This document shows positions 37,701-52,700 of a stretch of DNA of 64,000 nucleotides, one piece after another. The DNA is taken from positions 1 through 64,000 of the forward strand of contig JAPDOI010001175.1 in NCBI GenBank assembly GCA_029168955.1, written 5' to 3'. Under the pieces are notes generated by a model. The model saw only the letters and a program-made list of their open reading frames with translations, had not been told where the DNA came from and made no database searches. A program made the translations under genes and the position numbers. Positions within the stretch are counted from its first letter, which is position 1. Each line of letters opens with the position of its first letter. The DNA is from Aplectana chamaeleonis (Eukaryota; Nematoda; Chromadorea; Rhabditida; Cosmocercidae).

Positions 37701-40700
37701 GCCTTTCAAATAATGTACTCGGTTTCTCATGGCACTGTGCAATAAAATCTGCAATGTGCGAACAACAGATTCGGTAGGAGGGCGTTAATTTTGAATTTCG
37801 CCTTTGTTTCGTCCTATTCATTTTAAAACTTCTGCTCCATCAAAATCTCTAAGAAAGTTTACTTAGTGGAGAAAAATTAGCTCTATGGCTAAAGATCGGG
37901 AAAGTGCGAGCGAAAGAGCCTTGAATGGACCAAAAAGGTCGTAATACCACTTAAACATGCGTTCAACTACTGTTCAACAAAGATTCCTTTAATATAAATG
38001 ATCGGAAAAAGAGAGGAAAAATACCGATCGGAGAGGCCAAAGTCACATTTCACCTAAAAATGTCCAATTTCGATGAAATGAAATCGAATTCAAAATCAAA
38101 ATGTTACAAATGTATGCTCATATAAGAAATAAATGTAAATGAAACCATGAAAAAAAAAACTCAATGAAAGACAAAACTCACCCTACTGACGATTGGCGGA
38201 CTGTTGAATGACAGGCTCAGAGCCACACCAGAATCAGCAGAGGTACCTAATAATAACGAGTCGCTCGGCCTCGTGTTAACCGGCGTCGGAGCCCGAGGCC
38301 ACTTGGTGGGCGGACTGGAGTCAATAGGAGGTCGGTGGTTGAGTGTGATCAATAATGTACACAGGTGGAGGCAGTGGTGCTGCCGGTGGTAACGCTGGCT
38401 GGTGCTCCACTAGCCATGATGGCCCGCCGGTGGCGCCCACATGAGCTGGCTGCCTTCCTCGTGACTGTAAGATTATAAAATTATATGCAGTTTTCACACG
38501 CACCAACACCTGATGCATAACGACATTCAATCAAAGGCAGGGAACATGGCATTACAATACATCCTCAGACACTCGTGGTTGTGTTCCGCCAGACCGCTCA
38601 AGGCAAACGCCAGATCTTTCGGGTGGAATAGAAGATGTTTCGGAGAAAACAAGTCGTTGAAAGCAGCGCCGAAGAGCAATGTCTCGGAATAAACGGCGGA
38701 CGTTTCGGAGCCATACGACAGTTGTCTGGCGGAACACAACTACGACTGTCTTAGTTGTGTTCCACCAACCCGCCATCGCTTGAGAACAAACGCTTCTGGC
38801 CCAAAACATCCGACATTTAATACGAGACATCGCCTAATTGCATTTGCTTGGACATCAGGTTTTGCCCGAAACAGCCGCCGTTTCACCCCAAACACCTTGC
38901 GTTTACCACGAGACAAACACAGACTTGTCCAGTCGTGCAAAACATCTGCCGCTGGTCAGTTCCCAGACGCTAATAGTTGTGTTCCACCAGACGGCTTTTT
39001 TTCGCGCTCGTCTCAGAGAAAACGCCAGGTGAATTGGCGGCGACTTACCAGACACTTGAACAAGTGACAATAAGCGACGTCTCGGACCGAACGGCGGACG
39101 TTTCGGGGCAACCCCAGTATTTGAACGACGGCGATCAAACGGAACACACAACAAGTGCGTGAGCATGCAGGAAAAACCCAATTCGCTAGCGGATTTCCGT
39201 GAATGCTCGGACTTCCCTCACATCGATTTTTTAGAGAAATTCTAGTCTTGCTTTGTTGGGGATATAAAACATCGTTCCTAAAAATGCTCCTTTGCTAAGA
39301 ATAGCTGGAAATGACCGTTCCTGAGATTTCGAAAACTCACACCTTTGTAGTTGTGTTCCGCCAGACCGCGGTCGTCTGTCCTTGTCTCGGGGCAAACGCG
39401 AGGTGTTTCGTGGGGAACGGGAGACGGTTTGGACAAACCGAATATTTAAGAAACTGCCTATGAATGATGTCGCAGGATAAACGGCAGACATTACGGGGAA
39501 ACAAATCCAGCCTTCAAACGGCAGCGGTACGCGGAACACAACTACGGGTGTGTGAGAATCTGAGCGTTCTTAAAGCCACAGTCCAAGCTCAGGGTAATTT
39601 TTGATATTATATTCCGGCCGCCGTGTATAGCAACCCTGCCAAGCGCGAGATCTCAATTCGATCAAATAAGCGAGAAACTTCAGGGAAAAAGTCGGCCCAC
39701 TTTACCCTAAAAGCCTAACCGCGCATACCGCCCGGAAAGGGAACCAAGAGCTTTGCTATTGTACATTTTGCCTTTGAGCATTGTTACACCAACCAATTTT
39801 CCGTTTGCAAAAAAATTTGGTTCCCTATCCGAGGCGGAACGCTTGATTATGCTTTTAGGGTACTGAGGGCGGGCCGACTTTTTCCCTGTAGTTTCACACT
39901 TATTTGATCGAATTGAGATCTCGCGCTTGGCAGGGTTGCTATACACGGTGGGTGGACTATAATATCAAATTTTATCTCTGAGGTTGGACTGTGCCTTTAA
40001 ATACCTCTTCTAAAAATCCAGAAATGGATCTAAAATGTGAGAAACCGGTATTCTGCTCATTCCTTCCTGTACCCGAACAGAATAGTCGTTCGAAACTTGA
40101 ACATTACTTAGGAATTCAATTTTTAAGATTTTCAAAAAAAACTATTCATACAAGAGCTCCAATAAATCCATTTTTCGAACACTTGCTCACTCGCAAAAAC
40201 AGAACACTCGATTTACTCGAATATCCAAATATTCAGTCAGTTTAAAGTCAAGACAATCAAAGATTCATTCAACTTTGGAAAACATTTTTTCTACTGCATT
40301 GGGGCATCATTGCTGTAATTTGATAACTACACAAAGGCAGCTTGATCGAGTACACAGAAAGAGAGAAGCCTCGGAACAGTCAGACTGGCTAAATGCGACA
40401 CGCGCCGCTGAATTCCAGTCGTTGCTGGAGCGCCGCATTTCGCCAGCCCAACTGGTCCGAGTCTTCTCCTTTTCTGTTTATTCGATCAACAAGCCTCACT
40501 CGAATACTAGAAAAAACTTTCGAATACAGAACATGTTTTCGCATTTATTCCCCCGATCCAACAATTTCAAGGTTTTTAATAAAATTGTTGATTCTTTCGG
40601 AAACTTTCAGGATTCCATATTCAAATAGAAACATTCACTAAAGGCCTATTTCATGGAACTTCCCTTCGGAAATTCTGAAAGTGCCGTATTTAAAGAGTCA

Positions 40701-43700
40701 TTCATCCAAGAAACTTTCAAAAGGATTATTCAAATTATTTATTCGTTTTGAAGCTGGCGCCAATTGTTCATGTTTAATCCCAACTGTAACCATTTTCTAA
40801 CTTCCAATGCAGTATATATGAGACTTCGTAACCTATTTTATTGCCGGTGTCGTGTATCTGTATCGATCTACTGTGTCCATCATCAATAGAATCGATAAGT
40901 TCATAAACCTCACCAATTCCGCTGCCGAACAAAAGACATGTATTGTAGTAGACAAAGAAATTTTAGACGAACAAAACAACTACCATTTACTAGTTGAAAA
41001 TTCTAGAAAAAAAAATAAGAACAAATAAAATCCCGAAATCTATAAAATCACCAGTAATATTGCATTGGATAGAATGTTCGTGGCGTTTTTTTTTGCATTT
41101 TCTCGCCAATTTTTGTGCAAGTTATTGTTAGCCAAATGCATGTACTGTGCTTCTCTGGGTCAAATTCCGGTCCGCAATTGCGTCTCGACACGCTTAGCTG
41201 CCGCAAGCGCTCGAGTCAGTCGGGTTTCCGGCGCCAAAGCCGACTCGATGTGGCTTTTTTTAAACAATTTCTCCAATTTTTCTTAGTTTCCAGTTTCCAA
41301 AACCCACCTAGAGTCAGCAGATGGGCGGCTGCGGCGCTGAAAACTGTTCCGACTTGGTAGCGCGCTGCCGCGAAGCGTGTCGAGACGCAATTGCGGACCG
41401 GAATTTGACCCAGCTTAGCACAGTATGGTCCGTAACAATTTTGTAGGAATCCCCACCGTAGCAGCGCGGCGGTGTATCATTCAGTCGATAATCACGCTCC
41501 CGCAGTTGCCTCACGGCTGCCTACAAAGATGGTACGGATGGTATGCGTTCGGAGGCTCCTCTTAGTATGTAAAGTCTGTCCCAATTGGACTGTCCGGTCC
41601 ACGCGGTCGGTGTGCGTGTAGAGCAGCCTTCGCAAAGAGATAATTTAAATGAGCCTTTTCAGTGCTGCTAACAGCTGATCGAGATATTAGTCTCCATTCG
41701 TCAAGTAGTCCTTCTAATCGATTTCCAAGTACGAAAAATGCCTTCGGGAAAGCCGTTCGACAGGCACGCCGACTAAGTGGGCGGTCAGTCTCCTTCGAAC
41801 CGACTTTACATTTTGCGAATTATCTCTAATTTTTCGAAAAAAAAGACATGCCTGGATTATCCTTTGAGTGACGAGCAATGCGACGCAATGTATACCATCA
41901 ATATCGACCAAAATCAATATACCTATTAAGCAACGTCGCTTTCGCAGGTTGCAGGAAGTATGATCCCGGACTAAGTTTACTTTTTTATTTAAAAAAAGCC
42001 GACAGTTCAAAAAAGAAAGATCGCTGATTGAGGAATACCTTGAAAGACATAATTATGAAGTTCGATAAATTGAAATCTTCGCCTTGAAGAAGAAATCGCT
42101 TTTTTTTCAAAAAAAAACACGAAATTCACTCTAACATATAAATTCCGTGAATCTGTTTTTTTGTGCTGTAATCTCTACCTCAGAAAGTTCAAATGTTCAA
42201 CCAACCATAGCTTATTCGGTAGTTCAATAAGAAGCGAATATGAACATTTTGCCATTATGAAAAGCTCAGTGCTTGGACCATACAATGAATTCAAATGGGG
42301 AAATTTGGAAAAGCCAATTATTGGAATAATTCGTTTATTCAAAGAATCGGAAACATAAGGACCCTGATGAGTTCGTTTGCACGACTATTCGCGAAAGCCG
42401 AAATCCGACTAATTAGTTTATTCGACTATTCGAAAAAGTCAGATATTCGTATATTCAAATATTCCAAAACTTCATTTGTTTTATATACTCTAATGCAAAC
42501 ACTTACTTAACTCATACACTCGTAGTTGTGATCCGACAGCCCGAATCCGTTGCCCCGAAACGTCGGCCGTTTAACCCAAGACCTCACACTTCGGCGCTTT
42601 CTTAAACGCCTGGCTTTCTCCGAAACACTCTCTGTTTCACCCGAAACACTAGAAAGCAGTCTGGTGCAACACAACAACAAACATCTGAGAAATTGAAAAA
42701 TTAGGGAGAGAAAACACAGAAGCAGAAAAGCTACGAACTTCCTCCCCAGCCCAGCACTTTATCACAATAAAACAGTGAGTCACGTAAAACTGCTGCCGTA
42801 TGAAGGCTAAATCAGTTGACCCCCAACGTCGGCCATTTATCCCGAGACCTCACGCATCGGCGCCTTCTTAAACGCTTGAATTTCTCCGGAACACTCTCTG
42901 TTTCACCCGAAACACTAGGCGTTTGCTCAGAAAGAAGCACAAACAACAGCAATCTGGCGGAACACGACTACAAGTGTCTGAGAAATAACACAAAAATTAG
43001 GGAGAGAAATGCGGAAACAGAAAAGCTACAAACTTTTTCTCCATCTCAGCACTTTATTACAATAAAACAATGAGTCACGAAAAAATCTTGATGAAAAAAA
43101 TGGGATCTAGTTAAAAAACAAAAGATCAACAGATCTTGTAGATTAACATGGACAGGAATGTGGATGAGACTTCAGAAAAAAATGAGGGGTACGGCGTACA
43201 ATCGGCATGATCCCAGTGGGACTTTGCGTTCACTATTGAAGGTTGGCGCAAATTCGGTGCCATATAACATTGGTGCACCGAGTTTGCGCCAACCCTCAGT
43301 GGGTAACGAAATGTCTCATTAGGGTCCATGCCGACGGTGCCTAAGAGAGCGCTGCTTAAAACAGTGGATCCCAAACACCCTTCCCTTGAACATCTTGGAA
43401 AAAATCCCAATTTCACTGATTTAGGTTTACAAATAATCTTTTCCCCAAACCTGACTCCACATGCGGGGGAAGTCAAGTAGCAGGAAGCGGGCAAGGTATA
43501 GAAAAATAAGAAGAAAATTGGTTTCTTGAGAACTTAAGCGAGAAGGGAAAGTGGAAGAATTCCAAGTACCTTACAGACAGGCGATACCCGGCTGGATCGT
43601 TCAGCATTACACAGGGATAGTGTCTTAAGATTCAACTATATCCAACTAGAGACACCCTAACCATTCGAAGGATCACGCTAACAACCGTTAGTCCCAAGTC

Positions 43701-46700
43701 CAGGGCCAGGTGGTTCAGTCAGCTGTCAGGACACCTAAGAGTTGAAACGTCACACACAGCGAACGGTAGTAGTAGAGGGGTTGGTGGGAAAAGGTCACGC
43801 CGTCATTGAGTACACACGCACGCCTCGGCTAGGTCATGGGTCACATAAACGACAGGCTGAGGCTGCAGCAGTCAGCCTCAGCAATCTGCTGACCTTGCGG
43901 GGCCTATGCCATTCGCCACGGCGCTCACCCTAGCGAAGATGGTTAAGGTTGCGCGAGAGCCTCACCCTCCACCTCCCCCCAAACACGACATCGATCGATC
44001 GCCGTTTGCGACGCACATTTGCCAGGGGAACGGGGGGCCGTGGCCGCCGTCGGGGACCGCTACCATATCTCCTTTGTTTCCTCCTCCACTACCCACTTCC
44101 CCCAAACCATCAACCCCTCGCTAGCGCGCGGGATCCTATACTATTAGCTGGCCGGCCAACTAGCTGCTATATGTGACGTGCCGCCCGCAGCGAAAAATTT
44201 ACATATTCCGATGATATACTACGATTCTAGAATTAATTGTAATCGACGACCTGTCATCGCCGGCGAGAACGGGATTACCAATCCGGCATTAAGAGACCAC
44301 AACGCGCAACAAAAAGAAAAATCACGTAGACGCATAAGGCAGCAGAACTAGTAGAAAAGGCCATTTCTAATCTGTGATCCTCTGATCAAAGGCCATCTTT
44401 TCGATGGAAACCGAATCTTGCAAGGGAGCTACTTCCAGTCAGCCTGGTCATTCCGGAAGAAATGTACTTTTCTCGGACCACTTTGGACGTCGAATTCATG
44501 TATGCTCTTCTCAGCTGCCTAAAATCCCTCTGAAAAAGATACAGGCGTTTTTCGAAGCCTTACGGCAAGATAAGGGTACCAGGAAACTTTTAGGGTTTTG
44601 AAAATTGTATTTCAGATTCTGCTCAAATCTTGAATGTGGAGGTACCCCGGATGCTGAACACGAGTCTGAAAAACGCTTGTCGCAATTCTGAGGTTTACTG
44701 TAGGTTACGGTACGTACCATGTCATTTAAGAGGCAAAACCTACTAAAGCATTTCGGGAATCGACAAACGGACGTCAAATTCCTATTCTCCACCCCGAATA
44801 ACCCCCGTAAACAAATTCTGTCTGAAATCTGAGACATTGACCAAACTGCGGTATACCCTCGGTAATCTTACAAAAATTGATAAACGGACTTCGGATTCGT
44901 GTTTAGCACTCCACATAACCCAACGAGACACATTTCGAGCTATTTCTACCGTAGTATTCCGAAAATCGTCATTAATCGCGATTTGCCATCAAATTTTCGC
45001 ACGATGGGAAGCTTTGAACGAATCAGGTCGAAAACTTCAGAAAATCGACAACTATACCTAAGGTCCGTGATCATCGCCTCAAATAACCCACCTGGAAGGA
45101 ATTTAGGTCAAATCTGGAACATTTTTTTCAACGCTTTCATAGCCCTCTGATTGGAACAAATAGACGCCCAACCGAGAATCCGTATAAAACCACAATGCTA
45201 TCAGTCTGGACAAAGCTTGGAAAACGTGCCTTCACCCAAACTTTTCTCAGGTGGGAGGGGGTAGTTGTGAACGCTGAACACAAATATGAGGTCTGTTTCC
45301 GGATTGTCCACAGACTAATTCGGCTTTTGGAAGATACAAAAAGCACAAAAAATTATCTTTTTGAGATTGTAACTTCTTTAAAGGCAGCATACACACTCGT
45401 AAACGTGATTGGGATAACTGCGGAAATAGAATGGTATGGCCCAGATTACAACGCCCGGAATTTTGAAGTGTTAAAAACGACCCACAATGCCCCTACATGA
45501 GTTAAAAGTTGGCCCCGCCGTGTATTTTCACGCCCCCTGTATTTGTCCTTTTCCTGCAATGCAAGGTTGCTTGGTCATATTCACCGTCGGTACTGTTGGT
45601 AGGTTGCCTAACAAGTGAACACACACGTCACTGACGGCAAAGATGACCCAGCAACCCTGCTTGAGCAAGAGCAAATACAGGGGGCGTCGCTCAAGGAGCA
45701 GGCTAACTCTAACCTAGGCCAGCAGCGGCATTGTGGGTCGTTTTTGACTCTTCAAATGCGTAGGCATTATGTTGTAAGCCATACGGTTCGATTCACATTG
45801 TTATCCCAAGCACGTTTACGAGAGTGTATGCACTGCCTGTAACCTGCGCAGATGCGTTTACCACTCCAAACACGTCCCTTGTATGTTCGAGGAATAACCA
45901 TTCACCCAAACGTCGTCCAGGGGTTTAACTTGGGAGTTGAACACGATTATGAGGTACGTTTCAGGATTTTCGGAAGATTACTGAGCGTCTTGTAAGGTGC
46001 ATTGGGTAAGAAAACCGGGGGGAACGTCTATAACTTTTACAGAGTGGGGTTTTAGGCGGTTGAGAAGGGCATATTCGCATTCTGAAGGCTATAAAACCGC
46101 GAAATTCTCATGGTTTCTACGCGAGCTGGTGCGGAGCGGAGGTTAGAACAGTGATGAAGCGCATGACAGACGGAGGAGCACAGTCGCTCGCGCCATGAGT
46201 CGTGAATTACGACGCTCTACAGAGGATACTTCCAAAAAGGGTTCTAGAAAAGAACTTCTAATTTGGAATGGCTAGGCTTACTAATAGCAGTGTTCTTGTT
46301 AGCCCCACAAAGAGTTCAAGTTGTGAAGAAGAACTCATTCAAAAAACCCTCGAAGGCGAAGTTCACACTGAAAAATGTATCCCAAGTTACCGCAGGAACG
46401 TCAACTTCGTGTCCATCCAAGAAAAAGAAACAGGAAAAAAAGAATGACAAAAAACGGTCAGGCTGTGGGTGAAAATGATGTTGATCAGCAGACCCATAGG
46501 ATCAATCCACTTTCATGATGGGAGAGTTGTCCGTACAAGTTAACAGTTGCATAAGGGTTGTATACTCTTTACTCCAATGAATCTTGACATGCAAACATGC
46601 GCATTAAAATCCTGCTGTTCTATAGAAATTTTTATAAAAGAATCTCAAAAAAGTCACTTATCCTATTACGTAGTGGAATTTGCTTTCCTTCACAGCGTGC

Positions 46701-49700
46701 GTTTGCGCGCGTATGCTGCGTCTCCTTCCCCCACACTTTCTCGCTGTCTCTCCCTCGCTCCGCACAAGCGCGCGAAGGAAAAGAGTAAATTTGGCTCCGA
46801 ACCAGGAGATATCGAGAGGTTTCAAGGGCAAAACTATCCACGATGTTCAGAATCCTACTGCACAAAACGCATCGAAACAGGTGTAGGATGTGGAGGATGT
46901 CAGGATGTTGTTAGGATAGTCTTTTTCCTCCAAATATGAGGTTCTACGCGACTTTTTTCCTATTATCCTCCACTTCGCGAGACTGCATGCCAAAAAAAAA
47001 ACGTAAAAAACACACGATTTTCATGGTAAGCATTGCCTTCATAACATCCCATTTACCCCCTACGCCCAGTGTTTGGTGTAACAGAATTTCGAACGTCGGA
47101 AAAAGACGACGCATTGAACTTCTAAGGAAAGCGACTTCCTTTTGTGTTTCTTCCACCAGAGTTTGTTTAGAAAAATAAAGCGATCGAATGTGTATGTCAG
47201 GGTGCTACGAATTCTCGTATTCAGCACATGGACAATTGTTCCTTTGAATGGACAACTCTTCTATTTTGTGGGCCAGCTGATCCGATGGGTCAGCAAATTC
47301 ATCTGATTTTCACCCACTCGCTTGCCATTTTTGTCCTTCTTTATTCCTCGCTTCATATAGAATGGGCCAAAGCCTAGATTTTCGCAAAAAAAAATCATCG
47401 CGAACGCTCTAAGAAAATCTTGCACAAAATCTAGGTCAGGTAAGTTGACCTTCTCAGTCTGTGACTTTTCAATGAAGTGAGATATACCACGCTATAGCTC
47501 ACGTCTTCTTCTATATAATAATGGCGTTTATCGCTACTCGCAAAACTGGACCGGCTTCGAATTTTGGATCAAAAGGCAGGGAAGTTTTGTACACCACAGA
47601 TCTTTCAATGCTCCTCGTTTTCTTTGTTCAATCCATCAGGGTTATTCAAGTTCGTAAAGCATTCGCTCTATGAAAACTAGATTATAGTACCGGAACGGGT
47701 TCGCGGAAATTTTCTCCAATCGGAAGAATTCTGAATTTTTGAGATATTTTTCGAAAATCACAATTTCTATTATATCCTCATTGTCCAACGACTTGCATTA
47801 AAGGCAATCTTTTACCTGAAAAATTCAATTTTTTTTGAATTATCGGCCATTTTTGAAAAACTCGATTTTCATAATTTCGGTTTCTTGGGAGAGGTAAAAT
47901 TAACAAAATGACCATAATTAGATAAGACAAAGTCCATAATACGAAAATATTGAGTCCGATGCACCAAAGTCGTCAAACAATGACAATATTATAGAAATCG
48001 TCAATTTCGGAAAAAAAAAGAAAAATTCGAGTTTCTCCTCATTGAAGAAACTTTGTCAACACTTTCTGGTACTATACTATAGTCTTCACAGGATAGAAGA
48101 TGTTCTATAAATTCAAATAACCCTGACAGATAGAAGGAAAAGAACAAGGAACATTTTTAGAATTTCGGTATCCAAAACCCTCTACATTTTAATGTCGAAT
48201 TTTGAGCAGGAGTTCCTTGAGAACCAATAAACGCTACTGGAGACAGAAACAATTAGGCTGTCGGGTGGTATACCACATTTGATCGAAGGATCACAGACGG
48301 ACAAGGGAAGATTCGCTGACCTCAAATTGGCGAAGGACTTCTAAACAACATTGTAAAAAAGGCCATGGTAAAGAAAGAGAAGCGGTTTAGTCTGCACCCC
48401 TACCTGATCGGGGTCTAACTGAACCAAGTCGAAGGCATAGTCCAGGATTGAAGGCCTTTCAGGGAATAGGGGCTCTCTACACATCGAGGCAAGAGTTGTC
48501 TCGCCATTTGCGGATATAATTCCACTCGGGACCACTTCGTTTGCATTGGGTAGCGTGACCTTTGGAACCGCAAAAACGGGACAACTCCTCTCTCGGGGTG
48601 TAGAGAACGCCTAACCCCGTTTCAACGTTACTAGCGAAGTGATCAGCAAGGGTGTCTAGTTTGAGAGCGACACCGAGAAGAAGTTTGCCAAACGTGCTAG
48701 AAAAGCCAACAACCATGTGGCAGGAAAATCCGGCAAATGATGCACTTTTTATTGGCTACTAAAACACTGTAATGTAAAAACCGATAGTATGAGATCGCTA
48801 TGTGCTTCCATTTGTTGGTGCATGACAAAGTATTTTTTCGGGGAGAATAGGGATGCTTTCATGCACTTATAGGTGACTGAAGACGAAGTGACAGCTCGTG
48901 CGTGCGATCTACCCCACTGTACAGCTGATTTCCGTCAGGTATAGGGAAGTCCGTGCGTAATTGCCTACAGCGGCAGCCAGCTCGCTGATGGGACTCATCG
49001 TGCTTAATATATCTAAATCTCCTTAACTCGGCGCGCATATGCTATAAAACATGCCACCGGGTTTGGGCCAACAGTGAACGCAAAGTATCAGTACGATCCG
49101 TGCCGCCTGTATACAGTTAACTTACGCACTGCCGTTCAGTCCGCAAAGTGTGCGCTGATTGCGAAATCGTGCTGCGGCGCGGTTGCGAGTATCCTCAGAC
49201 AGGGATGTGGGATCACCCGGGCGGTGGGATCACTCGGGCACCAAAGGCAAAAAGCGCCCGGGTGATCCCACATCCTTGTCTGAGGATACTCTTAACCGCG
49301 CCGCAGCACGATTTCGCAATCAGGGTGCACTTTGCGGACTTAACGGCAGTGCGGAGGTGAATTGTATGTCTCCTTCCATAGTTAAACGACCAGTGGCAAG
49401 CGCCATGTCGCCAAAACGCTTAAGCCCCGTTCATTGTTTTTGGGGAGCGACGCAATGGCACATGTCAGTGCGATGCGAAAATCGCATCGCACTGGAATTC
49501 AGGTGGGAACGCTTTACGAACGCTGGGCGATTATGCGCAAAGCATAAGCACGCCAACTCACGTAAACAAGCAACAGAAACGTTTTTAGTGACGGTAGCAA
49601 CAGTTTTTCGTGTTTGTTCGGGTGCAAGTGGTCCTAAGTACGCATATTTTATTGCTTCTTTGTTAGAATTAGTTTAAAAAATTTGAAAAAAAAAACTAGC

Positions 49701-52700
49701 AACGAAGTTGCCTTCGCGCCGCGAATGAACTCTAAACGCTTCCCAAGGGGTCTTTCATACTATCGCCGCCATGCGGCGAGGCGAAGTGCAATCCTATAAT
49801 ATCGACCGCGCCGCGCAGCGTGATCAATATTACAGAAATGCACTGTGCCACGCCGCTCAGTAGCGGCAGTATAAACGATCCCTAAGGGACGCTTAAACGC
49901 TGGCGCACGAAGCTCGATGGCAGGCGCGCTCAACGCGTCCGAGAACTGCGCGGGGCTAACGACGATATTGTTAATACTAGTGACAGCTGCTGCAGCTACG
50001 GTGCCGCCAACATCAGCGACAAGCCGACTGCAGCGGTAGCTAGGAAGTGGAGCCAATAGAAAGTGCTAGCGGTGCAAGCCCCCAGCGTCTTTTGACGCTA
50101 GGAGCTACCTATGGACGTTGCCTATATTGAACAGTTATTTGGAGATCACATTTTAAATTTGTTTTGTTCAAATCCGAACCCTGGCAAGCATTACAGTGCT
50201 GGGTAGCCATCCTTACATAGATCCCCATTAACGTTTCAGCAATGAAAGGTTTCTTTGAAGGCAGCTATTAAAGCGGATGCTAAAGACGTTAAAACGCGCA
50301 TAAACAGATCTTTCTGGCGAGTTTTTTGAGGCTATAAAACCGCGAAATTCTCGTGGTTTCCACGCGCGCTGGTGCGGAGCGGAGATTAGAGACAGCGAGA
50401 GGGCGCATGACAGACGGAGGGTGCAACATCGCGCCCGCCGCTCGCGTCATTAGTCGTGAGAATTACGATTTTTTACAGGGGATAACTGCTGCAGGGTCGC
50501 AGCGACAATCTCTGCGGCCGACTATAACTCCGGCGAAAGAGAGAGGGAAGACACGACACCTAGCGATTTTTAACTAGAACGCCTGACACAGAGCTTGTTC
50601 CAACACTGGGGAAAGGTTGGAAATATTTTGACATCGTCTCCAACCCGTGACTGAAACGTGGAGAACGGCGCTCTTCACAGTCGACGGCGACGGGAAAGAG
50701 CGATTTCGCGGTTGCGTATTTTCACTTAGCATACTGTAGCTTGCGCCATAAGTACGGCAAAGTTGTAACTTTCTCCTGAATAATGAAAAAAGCATCGGGA
50801 ACGTTGAAAACAGCAAGTTTTTCCCCAACCACAGACACTATCAATATACCTAAGTCTTCACCATAGATACACGCAGGAATGACCAGAAAAAAAGGGAATG
50901 TTCTCTATTATTTCCATTTTTTTGTATATTTTCATTTTTTCTAATTGTTTCTACGTGTTTCTATGATAAAAGCTCTAGGTTTATTGATAAAATGTCTCAT
51001 GAGGGGGAAAACTTACTGTTCCCCCATTGTTTTCGGTGTTTTTTCTTCAAAATCCAGAGAAAATACAACTTTGCCGTCGATTATGGCGCAACCTACAGTA
51101 CGCTTAGCGGAAATACGCAACCGCACAACCGCCCTTGCTCGTTGCCGCAAACTGTACCATTCCATCATTTAATTGACACCCACAGACAATGTCCCATTTT
51201 CAAAATCTGGAGGTCGAAATAATTTGGATTAGACCAAACAATGCTCAAAAGTGTCAACAGTGGCTGTCCGCAGTTGAGCAGATTTTCGTTACAATAAGGG
51301 CTGTGCTTTGACTATTAAATTAAAACAATATTTTTGTGTTTTATACATTAAAGGATAGAAGTTCTATTTAATGACTTATTTTTTATTCTGTTCTATTTTA
51401 TTTTATTTATTATTTGAGTAATTAATTTAGTTATTATTCAAAATTGGAAAAAAATGTCTTTTTTAATTCACTTTTTTGAAGTTTTTAATTTAAAGTCTAA
51501 CTTAAAGTCTAACTCGTAACCTATCATCTAATTTGAAACAGAAATTCAGTTAAAGTTAGTATCCGAAGAATCTTCCCGGACGGGATTCAGGCGAAATTCT
51601 CTTTCGACCCATGATGTTTGACTATCTAAAAGAGAACTCAAGCTCCCACCTGGTAAAGTCTAGGAGACGCAGACCTAAATCTCATGTCCAGAAGACTTAA
51701 GTTCCTGTTGATTTGGGAATTTTAAAATGCAAAACTAGAGAATTTTGAGAATAAAAAACCTATACCATGAAAAACATGAGCATAATTATGGAAGAAAATC
51801 GATGGATGACTAACAGAATCTCGACGGTAGAGGTAAAGACATCAGTACGAACGACAAGGGGATTACACAAACAAGATAACGACAGACTGATAAGATGTGT
51901 GTACTGGGTGCGGCAAGTTGGTTGTGAAGTTCCACCGCAGCATGACAGCTGACTGTATCAGGTCAGAAGAGCGCGAGGGAATGGAGCCCGAAAGGAGGCA
52001 GGGAAAGGGTCGTGCAGCAGATGCAGACACGAATAATGACCACCACGCAGCTGCTACCAATGCCCCTACTGACCGCTTGACTGGCCGCAAACCACCATCA
52101 CCCACCGCCCCAGTAAGCATCATGCGCAATCCCTACATCCCGATCACTGACCATTAAGGGGAGTCGGCGTGGGTTAACAAGAAGAAGACCTATTCTTACC
52201 GGAGAGATTCAGCAGAGGAGATTACACCTTTGAAGGCAGGGTACGGGCAGATTTTCGATTTCGAGATTTCCGTTGAATTGGAGCGTATGCTAAAGGCAGC
52301 CCCAAGGTATTTTCAAGTATTTCCAGCCTTTTGATTCAACCACCGTGTCAGAAAATTGTGTCCATCGTCCGTTTTCACCATGGTCCACGCATTCTTCAAA
52401 GCTGCCACGTAAATATCGGCATTCTGGAGAAGATAATCGTGTTGTGAAAACCGTAATCCCTGGACTTACGGTTTGTGAAACGTCTAGACGGCGTTCAGCT
52501 AGGCCACCCCAATTGATCTGACCCCAATTTCGGAAAAGTCAAAATTTGACCGGACCTTGCCTTTAATGTTATCGACGATGATCTCATCCACTCTCACTTA
52601 ACAGTAAAGCTCCTTTCACAGTTATTTTGCCGTCCGACAATGCTATCCGACGTCGCGCGCGGCGCCCACTAGGACTGTGGAAGAGCAACTGATAATATCG

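Larger units (their letters stand above)
44422..46300. mobile_element. Foldback family N, copy 3, with insertions
   Basis: GGGAGCTACTTCCAGTCAGC then CTGGTCATTCCGGAAGAAAT at the left; TTTGGAATGGCTAGGCTTAC, TAATAGCAGTGTTC at the right. Length about 1.9 kb because of a 465-bp TTAA palindrome (45378-45842) and a family P repeat (46086-46235). Confidence 0.8.

Noticed and set aside
43126..43494. 122-codon minus frame
   Set aside because: Crosses MITE family I; no splice-compatible boundaries with the host gene.
48477..48716. 79-codon minus frame (MVVGFSSTFGK...)
   Set aside because: Overlaps the 207-nt host exon in another frame; the other frame has acceptor, donor and matching phases.
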